Source of the DNA: Tupaia tana
Taxonomy: Eukaryota > Chordata > Mammalia > Scandentia > Tupaiidae
Assembly: GCA_026018925.1 (NCBI GenBank)
Contig: JAKSZU010000009.1
Location: forward strand, 86,316,139 to 86,380,138
Length of the DNA: 64,000 nucleotides
Direction of reading: 5' to 3'
Of the stretch, positions 1-11,987 are shown in pieces. A model generated the notes under the pieces. The model was not told the origin of the DNA. It did no database searches and saw only the letters and a list, made by a program, of their open reading frames with translations. Position 1 is the first letter of the stretch, and each line of letters begins with the position of its first letter. The position numbers and the translations under genes are program-made.

Positions 1-539
1 AAGACTAAAGGTAAAAGACACTTTATATAATAACTGCACTGTAGTTGACAAAGTTGTCTTCCCCAAGGGTATAAATTAGTACACTTATACTGATATACAC
101 GTACTATGTATATTGCTATATATGTATCATGGAATTGAACAATTGCATATGTGGATATCAGCTGGCGGGAACCATGTTTCTCACTGTTGTAGTAGTTTAC
201 AGATAAGTATAAACTAATGTTAAGCTTAATATAGATACATATGATTACTTATGGAAATATTTATAGATAGTGTGTATATATGCATATATATTTTTTCTTG
301 CTCTGCCAGCAGAGAGGGCATAGAAACAACAATATCCTAGTTGCATCAACACACCCAGCAATCAGACCTTGGTTTCTAATACTATTTTTCACTTAAAGGA
401 ACTGGAGCTGCTGGAAGAAGAAATTCCTTGAAAAAATGACTTATTTTACTACTGGAGAAGAAAATGTGAAAGATAAATGCTGAGTATCTTGTAATACTTG
501 TGGTGCGAGAAAGTAAATTTAAAAAAGCCAAAACCCCCC
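1..539. other. AT-rich sequence, no gene
   Basis: No open frame or repeat family is recognised with confidence. The stretch from about 300 onward could be a more 5' part of the old L1 3' UTR that is clear from 540, but I cannot align it well enough to say so. Confidence 0.5.
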
Positions 540-1205
540 ATAATTATGATATATTAAAGAGACATAGCAGCGAACTTAAAATGTTCCCAATGGCCAAAGC
601 TGGAACAATTTGAGCCAATAAAATAAATATTGGACTATAACATAAAGCACAAAACAAATATTTTTGAGTCCATGGTATAAATCAAATATTGAATAAATAA
701 ATAAATAAAATAGAAGACATAAATCGCCCATACAGAAGAAATCTAAATCATTTATATCAATGCTCTGCCCTTAAGTAGGAGATCATTCCCTAATTTTTAA
801 TGTGGGCTAAGTATAGTGACTTCCTTTAAAAGAGGACAGTAGAGAAAGGAGAGGGGGAGAGTAATTTTAGAGTGGAGAAACCTAATAAACACTAACTCAG
901 ACAGGTAATTAAAGTCAACATCAAGAGTGACAAGTCATAATGACAATAAGTACCCATGATATAATGTGATAAGAATGTCAATTTACCTCTTGTCTTCCTT
1001 CTCCATATCCATATTCACAATCTACTCATGAGAAAAACATTAAAAAACCTAAATTAAGAGACATTTTACAAAACATTTAATTGAGCATCTTCAAAACTCT
1101 CAAAGTCATTAAAAACAAGTTAATTCTAAGAAATTTTCATAGTCACAAAAGACTAAATGTAATGCATATTCTGGATGAAATACTGAAACAGAAAAAAGAC
1201 ATTAG
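540..1205 (+). mobile_element. Ancient L1ME-type 3' UTR, first half
   Basis: The sequence follows the 3' UTR of old eutherian L1 elements (L1ME/L1MC type): a 'tgtgggctaagtatagtgacttcc' like block near 802, then 'gtggagaaacc', 'aagtcaacatcaagagtgacaagtcat', 'ctcatgagaaaaacat', 'caaaactctcaaagtcatt' in the expected order. It stops at 'gacattagta' (about 1205). The expected continuation (an 'aaaaactaa' block, then 'ctaatgtaaaatgttt') is found at 22369-22560. The element is therefore split by everything between. Subfamily is from memory, not a search. Confidence 0.8.
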
Positions 1206-1575
1206 TATCATTTGTGTTGTCACAAATGACACAATTTTCTTCTTTGTTAAGACTGAATAGTATTCCACTGTGTATATGTACCACATTTTCTTTATTGATT
1301 CATCCATAAATGGACACTTAGGTTCATTTCATGGTTAGTCAAAGTATACAAAATTTCAGTTAGCAGGGATAGGTTCAAGAGAGCTATTGCACATGATGAC
1401 TATAGTTAATAACAATATATTTTATACTTGACTATTGTTCAGCGTATTCTTGCTACACAAAATAATGTATAAAGTAATGTATAAGTCAAATAGCTTGATT
1501 TTGTCATTGCATATTACATTTAAACATATAAAAACATCTAATTGCTCTAATCATAAGTATATAAAATTTTTAGTT
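1206..1575 (+). mobile_element. Old L1 3' end with 5' inversion
   Basis: 1206-1335 reads as the end of L1 ORF2 in antisense ('gaatagtattccactgtg', 'atccataaatggacactta'). From 1336 the orientation flips and the sequence is a sense L1MA/L1PB-like 3' UTR ('caaaatttcagttag', 'gactatagttaataac') running to an A-rich end at 1575. A 5' segment inverted against a 3' segment is the usual signature of twin priming during L1 insertion. Sense part gives the element's orientation. Confidence 0.75.
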
Positions 1576-2967
1576 GTTAGTTAAAAATAACTAAAAGAAA
1601 CATTTGCCCTTGGCCAGACTTCATTCTGCCTCCCAACTAGTCCCAGGAGCATTCACCTACCATCATTTTTCCTGGAGACTGTGCTACTGCCAACCAGGGA
1701 AAAGCAGTTGCTAGTGAGGGAAACAGACAGGAGACTGCTCCAAGCTTCTTCCTGACTGCCAACCCACCAAGGAATATTTAGAGACTTCATAGTTTTCTGA
1801 ACCATGTGGCGCAATGACAATTTTTTTCTCTCCCATATGAAAATCTCCAGGTTAGCCCCAGGTGCACCTGGTGAAGAGGCCAGGAAAGGAAGCAACACCT
1901 AAAGGTGGCTCTATACACACTCTGTGACTGGAAGAAAAGGCACTCTACCAAGAATGCAACTGAGAAGTAGAACTCTTCTCCCCACTGACATTATAGAATG
2001 AACAACAGAAAAGCAGGAAATAGTGTATCATCCTTCAGATGACTAGAAACCTGTGCAGAGGCACAAAAAGTATGAGAAGAAAAAAATCAAAAAGACTAGC
2101 TCTTCCTCAATAGAACAGAGCAATTCTTCTTCAACCATGGACAGCACAGAGGAATTTACAGGAATGTCAGAAATAGAGTTTAGAATATTCATGGTGACAG
2201 AGATCAGCAAATCTTTCCAAGATTTGAAGGAGGCGATAGATGCCATAAAAATAAACAAATAAACAAATAAAAAACAATCAGAACTCTTAGAAATGAAGAC
2301 CATAATACAGGAAATCAAGACTTCCCTCAAAAGTAGTAGACTGGTCCATGAAGAAGACAGAATTTCTGAGCTGGAAGGCAAAACATTTGACTTATATAAA
2401 ACCACCAGATACAATGAAAAAAATATTTAAAAAACTGAGGACAACATATGAGAAATACTAGATACTATAAAATGCCTGAATATTCGAACAATAGGTATTT
2501 CAGAAGGTGAAGAATCAAACAAGGCCATAGAAGGCCTATTCCTTGAAATATTTGCAGAAAACTCCCCAAACCTAGAGAAGCAATCAAACATCAAAACCCA
2601 AGAATACAAAAGACCTCAAATAGAATCAATCCAAGAAGATCCTCTCCACCGCACATCATAGCCAGAATGACCAAAATCACAGTTAAAGACAGGATACTGG
2701 CAAGAGAAAAACATCAAGTTACCAACAAAGGTTATTCCATCAGGCTAATATCAAACCTCTCAGCAGAATCAATGCAAGCGAGGAAAGAATGCAAACTATA
2801 TTCAAAGTGTTAAAAGAAAAACAATTTTAACCAAGATTACTATACACAGCAAGATTATCCTTCAAACAGGAATAAAAAATAAAGACATTCTCAGATAAAC
2901 AACATCTGGAAGATTTTACCAACACCAGTCCAGCTCTTGAAGGGACTGCTGTATCAGAAAAACTAGA
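1576..2967 (+). mobile_element. L1-A, 5' UTR and ORF1 (first part of a split L1)
   Basis: About 475 bp of L1 5' UTR is followed by a decayed ORF1. The ORF1 start region encodes QRHKKY...MDSTEEF and SEIEFRIFMVTEI, the conserved head of this lineage's ORF1 protein, then a coiled-coil stretch and the C-terminal half, ending at the 'agaaaaactag' stop near 2965. ORF1 has several stops and shifts, including a TAA after KINK at about 2260. ORF2 does not follow. An ORF2 plus 3' UTR of the right length starts at 17958, so the two pieces (1,392 and about 4,400 bp, of which about 600 bp is later insertions) probably form one L1 of about 5.2 kb, slightly short of full length. Confidence 0.75.
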
Positions 2968-3235
2968 GATATCTAGGTCAGAATTCATCTACGAAGGTCC
3001 AACTCTGCTGCCCTATACCTTCTGGGTCCAGCTTCAGAGCTGTGAAGCTTCCCCAGCTAGGCCACCCCTACAACACACAGAGCCCAGTGCTAGCCAGGTC
3101 AGAATCCATCAAGGCAGATTCATCTCTGCTCTTCTGTTCCTTCAGGGTCCGGGTAAAGCTCCTCAAGCTAGGCCAAGCTCGCCCTCCCCCGCCCCCAGTC
3201 CAGTGCTAGCCAGATAGGAAAAGATCTGCATCTTC
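2968..3235 (+). repeat. L1-B 5' UTR tandem monomers (about 120 bp)
   Basis: The motif 'aggtcagaattcatc' at 2975 recurs as 'aggtcagaatccatc' at 3096, and 'agataggaaaagatc' aligns at 3212. The units share 'ctctgctgccct/ctctgctcttct' and 'cagtgctagcca'. This is 2.2 copies of a 116-121 bp unit directly upstream of the pyrimidine-rich leader. By analogy with murine L1, such units are promoter monomers; no promoter activity is shown here. Confidence 0.75.
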
Positions 3236-4980
3236 CTCTTGCTCTTTTCTGTCCCTTCCAACTTTCATTTCCTAATTTTAAGGAAAAAAAAAAAAAAACA
3301 GCTTTTCTGTTCCCTTCCTTGTGCATTTAAGTTGCAAATTTTTCTCGCTTCCTTTCACCCAGGACAGACTCCATCCAGGCAAGTACATATCTGCTGTCCT
3401 GCACGTTCGTGCAACAAGCTCACACACTGTGCAGTTTTCATTTTTTAACCCTTTTTTATTTTCTGTGAAGTATTTTTTCCTCTTGCTCTTGTTCTATTTC
3501 TTTTCCTTTATTTATTATTTCTTCACTTTTTCTTCCCATTTCTGCTTTCTTTTCCTTTCTATTTCTTCGCCTTTTCTTCCTAGTGCTTTTTCCTACTCTC
3601 TTTTTCTTTCCCTTACTTTCCTATTTTATTACTGAAGGCTTACCCACTGCCTAGAAAAGACTAGCTGCATAGTAAATAAACATGTGAAAACTAGGAATTT
3701 TAGAGAATTCTTTGTCCTTCAATGTACTGGTTGTAAATAAAGGGAAACTCTCCTTCATAAATCTGATTTCAACACTCCTCCTATGATCCCCACAGTGGAG
3801 TACACAATAGAAGGGAGAAAATAACACCAAATTATTTCACAGTTAGAGAAACACATGAGCTCACACTTACAGAATCTTTTTCCAAAAAATTAGCAAGAAG
3901 TGAATACATTACCAATGACTAAAAATTGAAAAAGAGCCTCAGGGATGAGAGAATCAAGTAATACATTACCAAAAAGGGACCACTCTAATTCATCTCCAAG
4001 TAGAGAAAAATTATAGAATATTACTGAAATGTCAGCAGAAAAAATTAGAACATTCAGGGTAATGAATTCTATGAGATGCCAGAGAAAGGAGACATTGAGC
4101 TCTAAGAGATGAGGAAGTCCTTACACAATATGAAAGAAGAATTGGACAACATAAAAAAGAATCAAATGGAGCTGTTAGACATGAAGGCTATAATACAGGA
4201 AATCAAAACCTCCTTCAAAAGTATTAAAAGCAGGTTAGACCACGCAGCAGATCCAATCTCAGAAGTAGATGAGAAAACCAATGACCGAATAAATTATAAA
4301 AAAGGCTGAAAAAAACAGCCAAGAAAACTGAGGATATTATATAAGAAAAACTGTATACCATGAAATGCCCAAACATTTGAATAATTCATACACCATAAGG
4401 TGAAGAAACTGATAAGGGAATTGATAATCTATTCCACAAAATTCTGGCAGAAATCTTTCCAAGGCTAGAGAGGCATTGAAACATCCAGATCCAAGAAATA
4501 GAAAGAACTTCAAGTAGAATAAATCGAAAAAGATCCTCTCCATGGCACATCATAGCTAGATTGGCCAGACAAAGACAAGATATTAAGTCACTTACAAAGG
4601 CTATCCCATCCGGCTAAAACTGAATCTCTCATAGGATACAATGCAAGCAAAAAAGGAATGGGCCAATCTAATCGAAGTGTTAAATGAAAAACAACTTCAA
4701 CCAAGAATACTTTACCCATCAAGATTATCCTTCATATGGGAAAAGAAGATAAAGATGTTCTTCAATAAACAAAGCCTAAAAAAATGTACCAAATCCAGAC
4801 TAGTTCTTCAAGAAATTTTGAAAGGAGTACTAAACCAAGAAAACTAAAGAGAGACAGACAGCAATTAGAGAACAAAACAACCAAGAATATGGCCAACTTA
4901 ATGGTAGGGATAAGTCTGGAAATATCAATAATAACGTTGAATGTTAATGGATTGAATTATCCACTAAAGAGACACAGACT

Positions 4981-5216
4981 GGGACCAGCAGTTGATGTAA
5001 TGGCTATGTTACTGGACTCCCATGTAGTCAACCATGGTTCAAGTCCTGAACCTGGTGGCTTAAACTCATGCCAGGTGTATGTGCATGCATGCCAATGATC
5101 CTTAGAGGAAAATGGAGGAGAAAGGATTGCAGCATGGCCATGCCCCCGGGGGTGATTTCTGAATTTTTGTCTCTCTGTCTCTCTCTCTGTCTTTCTGGTG
5201 AGCACACATAGCCTAT

Positions 5217-5271
<55 letters not shown>

Positions 5272-5318
5272 AAGAAAAAAGAAAAAAGAAAAAAAAATTC
5301 CTCTCCAAGAAAAAAAAA
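4981..5318 (+). mobile_element. tRNA-derived SINE, main family
   Basis: It is inserted in the start of L1-B ORF2. Flanks 'gagacacagactgg' (4969) and 'gagatacagtctgg' (5320) are a slightly diverged target duplication. The A run inside the tail ('caaaaa...cctctcc') has expanded to about 49 uninterrupted A's at 5221-5269, a likely unstable tract. Confidence 0.9.
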
Positions 5319-7118
5319 TGAGATACAGTCTGGCTGAATGAATTAAAAATCAGAAACCCTCCATCTGCTGCCCACAAGAAACCCATCTTATGGATAAAGA
5401 CATACATAGATTAAAAGTGAAGGGCTGGAAAAAGGTATTCCATCCAAATGGAAAACAAGAGTAGGAGTTACTATACTGATTTCAGACAAAATAGACTTCA
5501 AGACAAAAATGGTAAGAGACAAAGAAGGGTATTATATAGTTGTAAAAGGATTAATTCACCAAAAATATATAATGCTTTTAAATATCTATGCACCCAACTC
5601 ATGAGCACCTAAATATGTAAAGGAAAAACTGCTAAATCTATAAGAAGAGATAAACTGTAACACAATAATTGTGGAGATCTGAACACCCTATTATCTCCTT
5701 TAGACAGGTCAACAAGAGAAAAATTAAGTGAAGAGTTTCTGGACCCAAATGATACCATAAATCAGATGAACTTGATAGACACCTATAGATCTTTCCACTC
5801 AAAAAAAAAAAACACAAAATACACATTTTTCTCAGTGCCACATAGTACTTTCTTGAAGATTGACCACATGATAAGGCACAAAACCAGCCTTTACAGATTC
5901 ACAGGCATGGAAACTATATCCAGCATCTTCTCTGACCATGACAAAATTAATCTTGATATTAATGTCAGGAAAAACCCTCAGAAATACACAAATACATTAA
6001 AACTAAATATCCTACTTCTGAATTACTTCATGGTTATTGAAGAGACCAAGACTAAAATTAAAAGATTTATGGAAACAAATGATGATGATTACACAAGTTT
6101 CCATAATTTATGAGACACTGCAAAAGCAGTCATAAGAGGGAAGCAATTAGTGAGCACAATAAAAAAAATGTAAAGGTGGCAAAAGGACAACCTAACATCA
6201 TGTCTCAGGGAATTGGAAAAATTGGAAAAACAACAATAAAAACAAATCAAAACAAAACAAAACAAAGCAAAACAAAACAAAAAACGCCAGGAGAAAAGAA
6301 ATAATAAAGATTCAAGCAGAAATAAATGAAATAAAAAATAAGCGAACTATACAGAAAATAAATGAAAGCAAAAGGTGGTTCTTTGAAAAGATAAACAAGA
6401 TTGACACTCCATTATCTAAGCTAATTAAAAAAGAGAGAGAAAAGAACCAGAAACTTCAAATTTGCAATAAATCAGGCAACATTATAACAGACATAATAGA
6501 AATATAAAACATCATTAGAGGATACTATCAGCGACTATATACTGATAAAGAAGAAAATCTGGATGAGATGGACAAGTTTCTGGACCCGTATAATCTACCA
6601 AGATTGACACAGGAGGACATACAAAGTCTGAATAGACATATAACAAGCAATGAGATTGAATCAGTAATAAATAACCTCCCAACAAAGAAAAATCCAGATC
6701 CTGATGGTTTCACCGCTGAATTTTACAAAACTTTTGGAAAAGAGGTAACTCCCATTCTATTCACACTGTTTCTAGGGATCCAAAAAGAAGGAATTCTTCC
6801 AAATTTATTCTATGAAGCCTCCATTACCCTCATTCCCAAAATGGATAGGGATATAACAAGAAAGGAAAACTATAGACCTGTATCTCTGATGAATATAGAT
6901 GCAAAAAATCTCAGCAATATACTTGTTAGCTGTATTCAATAGCATATAAAAAAGGTTATTGATCATGAACAGGTAGGCTTCACTCTAGGGATGCAAAGGT
7001 GGTTCAACAAATGCAAAACCATAAATTTAATACACCATATGAACAGAAAGAAAGATCAAAACCACATTATCATCTCAATTGATGCATAAAAAGCATTTGA
7101 CAAAACACAACATTTCTT

Positions 7119-8316
7119 TTTTTTTTTCCTTTCTCTTACTTCCAACTGATTTAGTCTCTTTATTCTTTTGGTCATCTCTTCCACAGTTAACTAAATCCAC
7201 TGCAGGAGATGAAAAGGCTCCACTTCAAATGTTGGCATGGCTATAAACATGGTCTTTCACTTTACTGCAACTCGGAATTAAAACTTTTGATTCTTTTTTT
7301 TTTAATTTTTATATTCCAGTCTCAGAAGTAGTTTTCATTGCAGAAGTTATCTGAAGACAGTCTTATGCTTTCTAGTAGTGGTTTATAACCAGGTTCTAGC
7401 TTCTTCAGGAACACTACATGATGGATTTCATTTAAATGTATTAAACTAACAGGCATTCTCTCAAATAAATTTGAATGCATTTTACTTTTAGACAACCTAC
7501 ATGACATGCTTTTTTTCCTTAAAAACAATGCCTCCACTCCAAATAAATCACAGTCAAAATAAATGAAGAGCTCAAGATGACATCAGTCTCATTTGTCTTT
7601 AGTCCTGGTGTTTTGTGGATGACAAGCAGCAGTCAGTTATGATGACAGGTGATAGATCCAAAGTAATTGCCAAATTTGTTGACATTTTTCCATTTCTAAA
7701 CCATTCTTAAAGAAAATCATATATGGGGTCACACCATCCTCACGGTAGTCCAGTAGAGCAACAATGTCATCTGGATTCATGCTTTCACCAATAAAGAACT
7801 GGTAGCTTTTGAAATGAGCAAGAATATGCTTGATTTGTTCTGCAGCCCCTGTCATAAACGGTTTTACTCTTTCTTGTCTCTGTTCTTCAAGTTTGCCTTT
7901 GATTGATTTCATGTAATCTTTGATGTACTTTCTGTAGGCTTCTTTTGTGAAGCTGGTTTCCTGCAAGTTATGGTTCATGACAATGTTAACACCAGTGACT
8001 ACTGTGCTTTTGGTACCTTCATCCTCAGGGCCTTCAGCAGAGGCATTTCCACCAATGAGCGAGTCATAAGTGTTACCCTTTGTCCTACTGACCATCTTCC
8101 CCTCTACCTCCAGGCACAGCCCATCCATGATCTCCCAGATCTTCTAAATGTCGGAAAACATCTCATCATGGCTGATAAGGTCCCGGTAGATAATCATAAT
8201 GGCTGCTGTAGGGAGACGACAGTGGCGCTTGCTGAGCAGAATCCGGGAGCTCAGAGCTAGCACGGTGTAGCTGGAGCAGCGCTTGGGCGAGGTGGGAGCA
8301 GGCAGAAAAAAAAAGC
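7119..8316 (-). pseudogene. TPT1P: Processed TPT1 (TCTP) pseudogene
   Basis: This is an intron-less minus-strand copy of the mRNA for translationally controlled tumour protein, a small cytosolic calcium- and tubulin-binding growth protein. The original start ATG is at 8197-8195 and encodes MIIYRDLISHDEMFSDI. Codon 18 (Tyr in the parent) is TAG. After that the frame is open with no shift, from Met24 (8128) through [20 protein letters not shown] and [13 protein letters not shown] to the final GLEMEKC (7682). The normal TAA is CAA, so the frame runs 15 codons further. The 5' leader has the parent's 'gtcgtctccct', and the long 3' UTR ends in an oligo(T) at 7119. Flanks 'aaaacacaacatttctt' (7102) and 'aaaatacaacatttctt' (8317) are the target duplication. 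It lies in L1-B ORF2, so it is younger than L1-B. Presumed non-functional. Confidence 0.95.
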
Positions 8317-8540
8317 AAAATACAACATTTCTTTATGATTAAGACTCCCAGGAAAATGAACATAGAAGGATCATTTCACAGCATACTAAAAGCCATCTAA
8401 GAAAAACCTATAGCTAACATTATACTGAATGGGGAAAAGCTGAAAGCTTTTTCCATTAAGAAACTGGTACAAGACAAGCCTACCCACTTTCTGCACTCCT
8501 ATTCAATATAGAACTAGAAGTCCTGGCAAATGCAATCAGA

Positions 8541-9128
8541 TAATATATACTGAGTGTCCATACTCTATGGCCAAAACGGAATAACTAAAAGATATAGAAA
8601 CATACTAAATGGTTGTGAATAGCAGATACAGTGTAGGAAGAGAGTGGGTGAAGGAGTAGAGTCTGAAGAATGGCATTAAGGAGAAAAATGGATAGGCAAA
8701 ACATTTATAGGACAAAAAAATAGGGGGAACCAGCAGTTAGCGTAATGGCTATGTCGCTGGACTCCCATGTAGTCGACCGCGGTTCGCATCCCGGACCTGG
8801 TGGTTTAAAACTCACGCCGGGTGTGTGTGCGTGCGTGCCCAAGATCCCAAGAGGAGAATGGAGGAGAAGGGAATGCGGTGTGGCCATCCCCCCTGGGGGT
8901 GATTTCTCACTTTCTGTCTCTCTGTCTGTCTGGCGAGCGCACGCGCCCTATAGCAAAAACCTCTCCAAAAAAACAAATAGGTTATTATCTGTTGAAGATA
9001 ACTTTATAGTATTGTCAACTATACTGGTGAGAAATGTACACATGTTGGAGTCTTCACTTTGCAAGCTAAATAATGTGATTGAATGTATAAAAGAAATTGA
9101 AATAAAATTTAAAAATAAATTTAAAAAA
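8541..9128 (+). mobile_element. Short L1 3' end inserted in L1-B ORF2
   Basis: L1-B ORF2 breaks off at 'gcaatcaga' (8537) and the sequence becomes a terminal L1 fragment ('tatatactgagtgtcc', 'aaagatatagaaac', then 'ttatctgttgaagata' and 'gattgaatgtataaaa'), ending in an A-rich tail near 9128. ORF2 then resumes with 'aatagggaaagaagaactg'. A main-family SINE sits inside it. Confidence 0.8.
8724..8968 (+). mobile_element. tRNA-derived SINE, main family, well preserved
   Basis: This is a good reference copy. It starts 'gggaaccagcagttag', has A-box TAGCGTAATGG and B-box-like 'ggttcgcatcc', then 'ggtttaaaactcacgccgggt', a TG-rich stretch, 'aagatcccaagaggag', 'gtggccatccccc', a (tctg)n pyrimidine run and the end 'gcgccctatagcaaaaacctctcc'. 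The boxes match RNA polymerase III promoters of tRNA genes. Several CpGs survive, so the copy is fairly young. Flanks 'aaaaaaatagg' and 'aaacaaatagg' look like the target duplication. Confidence 0.92.
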
Positions 9129-10034
9129 GAGAGGCACTTCAATAGGGAAAGAAGAACTGAAATTATGTTTGCAGATGACATGATTGCATAAGTAGAAGAC
9201 CGAATAGTATCCAAGAAAAAACTCCTTGAAGTAATAAATGAATAAAGTGGAAGGATATAAACTTAACTACCAAAATCTATAGCACTTCTGCATACAAAAA
9301 ACAAGCAGAGACAGAACTGAAGAGAGTAATCCCGTTTACCATAGCCAAAAGAAATATAAATTGCCTAGGAATAAAACTAACCAAGGTTGTTAAAGGCCTG
9401 TATAAGAAAAACTATGAAAACTTTAAAAAGGAAATCGAAAAGGACACAAAAAAGTGTAAGAAAATCCCATGTTCCTAGATTGACAGAATTAATATAATCC
9501 AAATGATAATCCTATCCAAATTAATCTACATGTTTAATGCAATCTATATAAAATTACAAGAGGCATTCTTCACAGATCTAGAAAAGACAATTATAGAATT
9601 TGTCTGGAATTATGAAAGACCCCTTATTGCCAAAGCCATCCTGCAACAAGAAGAGTGCAGTGAGTGGCATCACACTTCCTGACCCCAAAATATATTCCAA
9701 AGCTGTGATAATCAAAACAGCATGGTATTGGCACAAAAACAGACATGAGGATCAATGCAACAGAGTAGAGACCCCAGAAACAAACCCCAAAAGATACATC
9801 AAACTCATCTTTAAAAAAGGGTACCAATAAATCCAGTGGGAAAGGGAAAAACTCTAACAAATGGTGCTGAAAATCTGGGTATCTACCTGCAGAAAGATGA
9901 ATCTGAACCCTTATATGTCACCATTAACAAAAATCAACTCAAAGTGGATCAAAGATCTAAACCTAAGACTGTAAACTATGAAAGTACTGGTGGAAAACCC
10001 TGGGAAGACTCTCGGAGACATTGGGGTAGGCAAA

Positions 10035-10891
10035 GATTTATTTGTAAAATTGTTATTACTATTATTATTTATACATTTAATCACTATAGATAATTTGGAT
10101 TGTAAAGAGATTTTACCCAGAATGATACACATCAGAGTCCAGTTGAGAATACTATACACATCCTCAACAAATAACAAACTATATCTGTTTAAAAAATATC
10201 TTATCTCTCCTTATTTTTCTCATAACTTCCTTTTCTGCACTCTACCCCTCCCACACTCTCCTTCCACTTTGTCTCTAGTGTCCACAACAATTTTTAATGC
10301 TTTTATGTCCTCCAGTCTTTCAGTCTCTACTGTAGAGTGCAGACAGTCTGTATATGTTAAGTAGAAACATACAATGTCTCTCTTTCATAGCCTAGCTTGC
10401 TTCATTCAGCAAATCTTCCATATTCATCCACTTTCTATCAAATTCCAGGGCCTTGTTGTTTTTTTATGGCTGAATAATAGTCCATGGATTATATGTGCTA
10501 CATTTTTTCAGTCTATTCATGTTTTGGGGAGGTTGGGTTGGTTCCATGTTTTAGCAATTGTGAATAATGCTGCAATACATATAGCTGTGCAAGTGCTTTT
10601 CTGACAGAGCATCCTCCTGTCCTTTGGGTAAATGCCCAGGAGTGAAATTGCTGGATCATATGGTAGTTCTATTTGAAGGTCTTTGAGGAACCTCCATATA
10701 ATTTTCTAAAGTGACTGGACCAATCTACATTCCCACCAACAATGTAGGATTATCCCTCTTTCACCAAATTCCCTCTTCACCATTCTGACTGGGGTTAGGT
10801 GGTATCTCATTGTTTTGATCTGCATCTCCCTTATGATGAGGGATGCTAAGCATTTTTTCATATGCTTTTTGGCTGTTCATATGTCTTTCTT
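10035..10891 (-). mobile_element. Inverted L1 3' end (3' part)
   Basis: On the minus strand this reads as the end of L1 ORF2 plus 3' UTR: in antisense 'gatgagggatgctaagcat', 'gctggatcatatggtagttct', 'gctgaataatagtccatgg', and a T-rich end at 10035 that is the poly(A) end. Its upstream portion is at 17819-17957, split by L1-C. Joined, they make about 1 kb, which matches the kilobase missing from the 3' end of L1-B. It could instead be an independent 5'-truncated L1. Confidence 0.8.
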
Positions 10892-11381
10892 TTATTTTTT
10901 AGAATTCATTATTTTTATTATCATCATAATCTTGTTTATATTACATTGGATTGCATATAAATTTATAGTGTATTATTTCTTTTTCAAAAGGGAATGCCAT
11001 GCATGTCAGTCAATACAGAGACATTAATCTCCCCACTTCATTATTCAATATCTTTTCAATGTTTTTCCCAATCATTATTATTATTATTCTAATTATTTTT
11101 TAAACAATCACTATTTCTCATTTTGCTTGTAAAAAGACTTTACCCATCATGAAATACTTCTCAGACCAATCCAGTTGAGAATACTATACATGTCATCATC
11201 AACAGGTAATAAGCCATATCTGTTTCCCACTAATGTCCTGCCTCTCTATTTGCTCTCTTGCTATCTTTCTCTATCCTCTTCTCTTCACCTCCCCACTCCA
11301 CATTGTCTTATTCTCGTTAAGTACTTTCACTGTTTTCATGTCCTCCAATATTTCGCTCCCTACCACAGAGTGCGGACAGTC

Positions 11382-11639
11382 TTATTTTATTTTTTTTTTT
11401 GCTATAGGGCGCGTGTGCTCGCCAGACAGACAGAGAGAGACAGAGAGACAGAAAGTGAGAAATCACCCCCTGGGGGGATGGTCTCGTCGCAATCCCTTCT
11501 CCTCCATTCTCCTCTCGGGATCTTGGGCACACACGCACATGTGCCCGGAGTGAGTTTTAAGTCACCGGGTCCGGGACACATACCACGATCAACTATATTG
11601 GAGTCCAGTGACATAGCCATTACACTAACTGCTGGTCTC
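11382..11639 (-). mobile_element. Main-family SINE at an L1 deletion junction
   Basis: On its left flank L1-C is in the 3' UTR ('gagtgcggacagtc'); on its right flank it is in ORF2 at the codons for KTAWY. In the intact L1 at 43703-50090 these two points lie about 1.17 kb apart. There is no target duplication. The SINE itself is complete, from oligo(T) to 'aactgctggtctc'. Confidence 0.9.
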
Positions 11640-11987
11640 AATACCATGCTGTTTTGATGACCACAGCTTTATAGTATATCTTGGGATCAGGGAGTGATAT
11701 GCCTCCTACTCCATTCTTCTTGCGCAGTATTGCTTTTACAAAACGAGGTCTTTCATGATTCCAGACAAATTCTATGATTGTCTTTTCTAGATCTGTGAAG
11801 AATATTTCTGGTATTTCGATTGGAATTGCATTAAACATGTAGATTAATTTGGGGAGAATTGCCATTTTGATGATGTTAACTCTTCCAATTCAGGAGCAAT
11901 GGGATGTCCTTCCACTTTTTTTATGTCACTTTCAATATCTTTTTTAAGATTCTCATAGTTTTCTTTATAAAGGTGTTTGACTTTCTT

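Larger units (their letters stand above)
2968..10034 (+). mobile_element. L1-B, near full-length L1 inserted in L1-A
   Basis: The order is tandem 5' monomers (2968-3235), a pyrimidine-rich 5' UTR (3236-3660), ORF1 (about 4000-4847, ending QEN or similar) and ORF2 from about 4925. ORF2 is recognisable by the endonuclease start TLNVNGLNYP (4934), HSTFLKIDHMI (5843) and the RT segment [22 protein letters not shown] (6678). It carries many stops and shifts. It is interrupted by a SINE, a TPT1 retrocopy and a short L1 end. It stops near the codons for GDIGVGKDLFVK (10025), about 1 kb short of the normal 3' end. That missing kilobase is present in inverted orientation in 10035-10891 and 17819-17957. 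Confidence 0.85.

Noticed and set aside
4981-5060. SINE heads as true tRNA genes
   Set aside because: They have A and B boxes but no cloverleaf with a clean anticodon stem, and are followed by SINE bodies and A-rich tails with target duplications.
7637-8128. 163-codon minus-strand frame as a functional TCTP-like gene
   Set aside because: It is the inner part of an intron-less, target-duplicated TPT1 retrocopy with a TAG at codon 18 and a lost stop; nothing indicates expression.
8745-9191. 148-codon plus frame and many similar frames with [18 protein letters not shown]
   Set aside because: All are translations of the same SINE in different places, not a gene family.
11175-11657. 160-codon frame
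   Set aside because: It crosses the antisense L1 3' UTR and a SINE; the protein-like similarity to other frames in the window is the shared SINE sequence translated.
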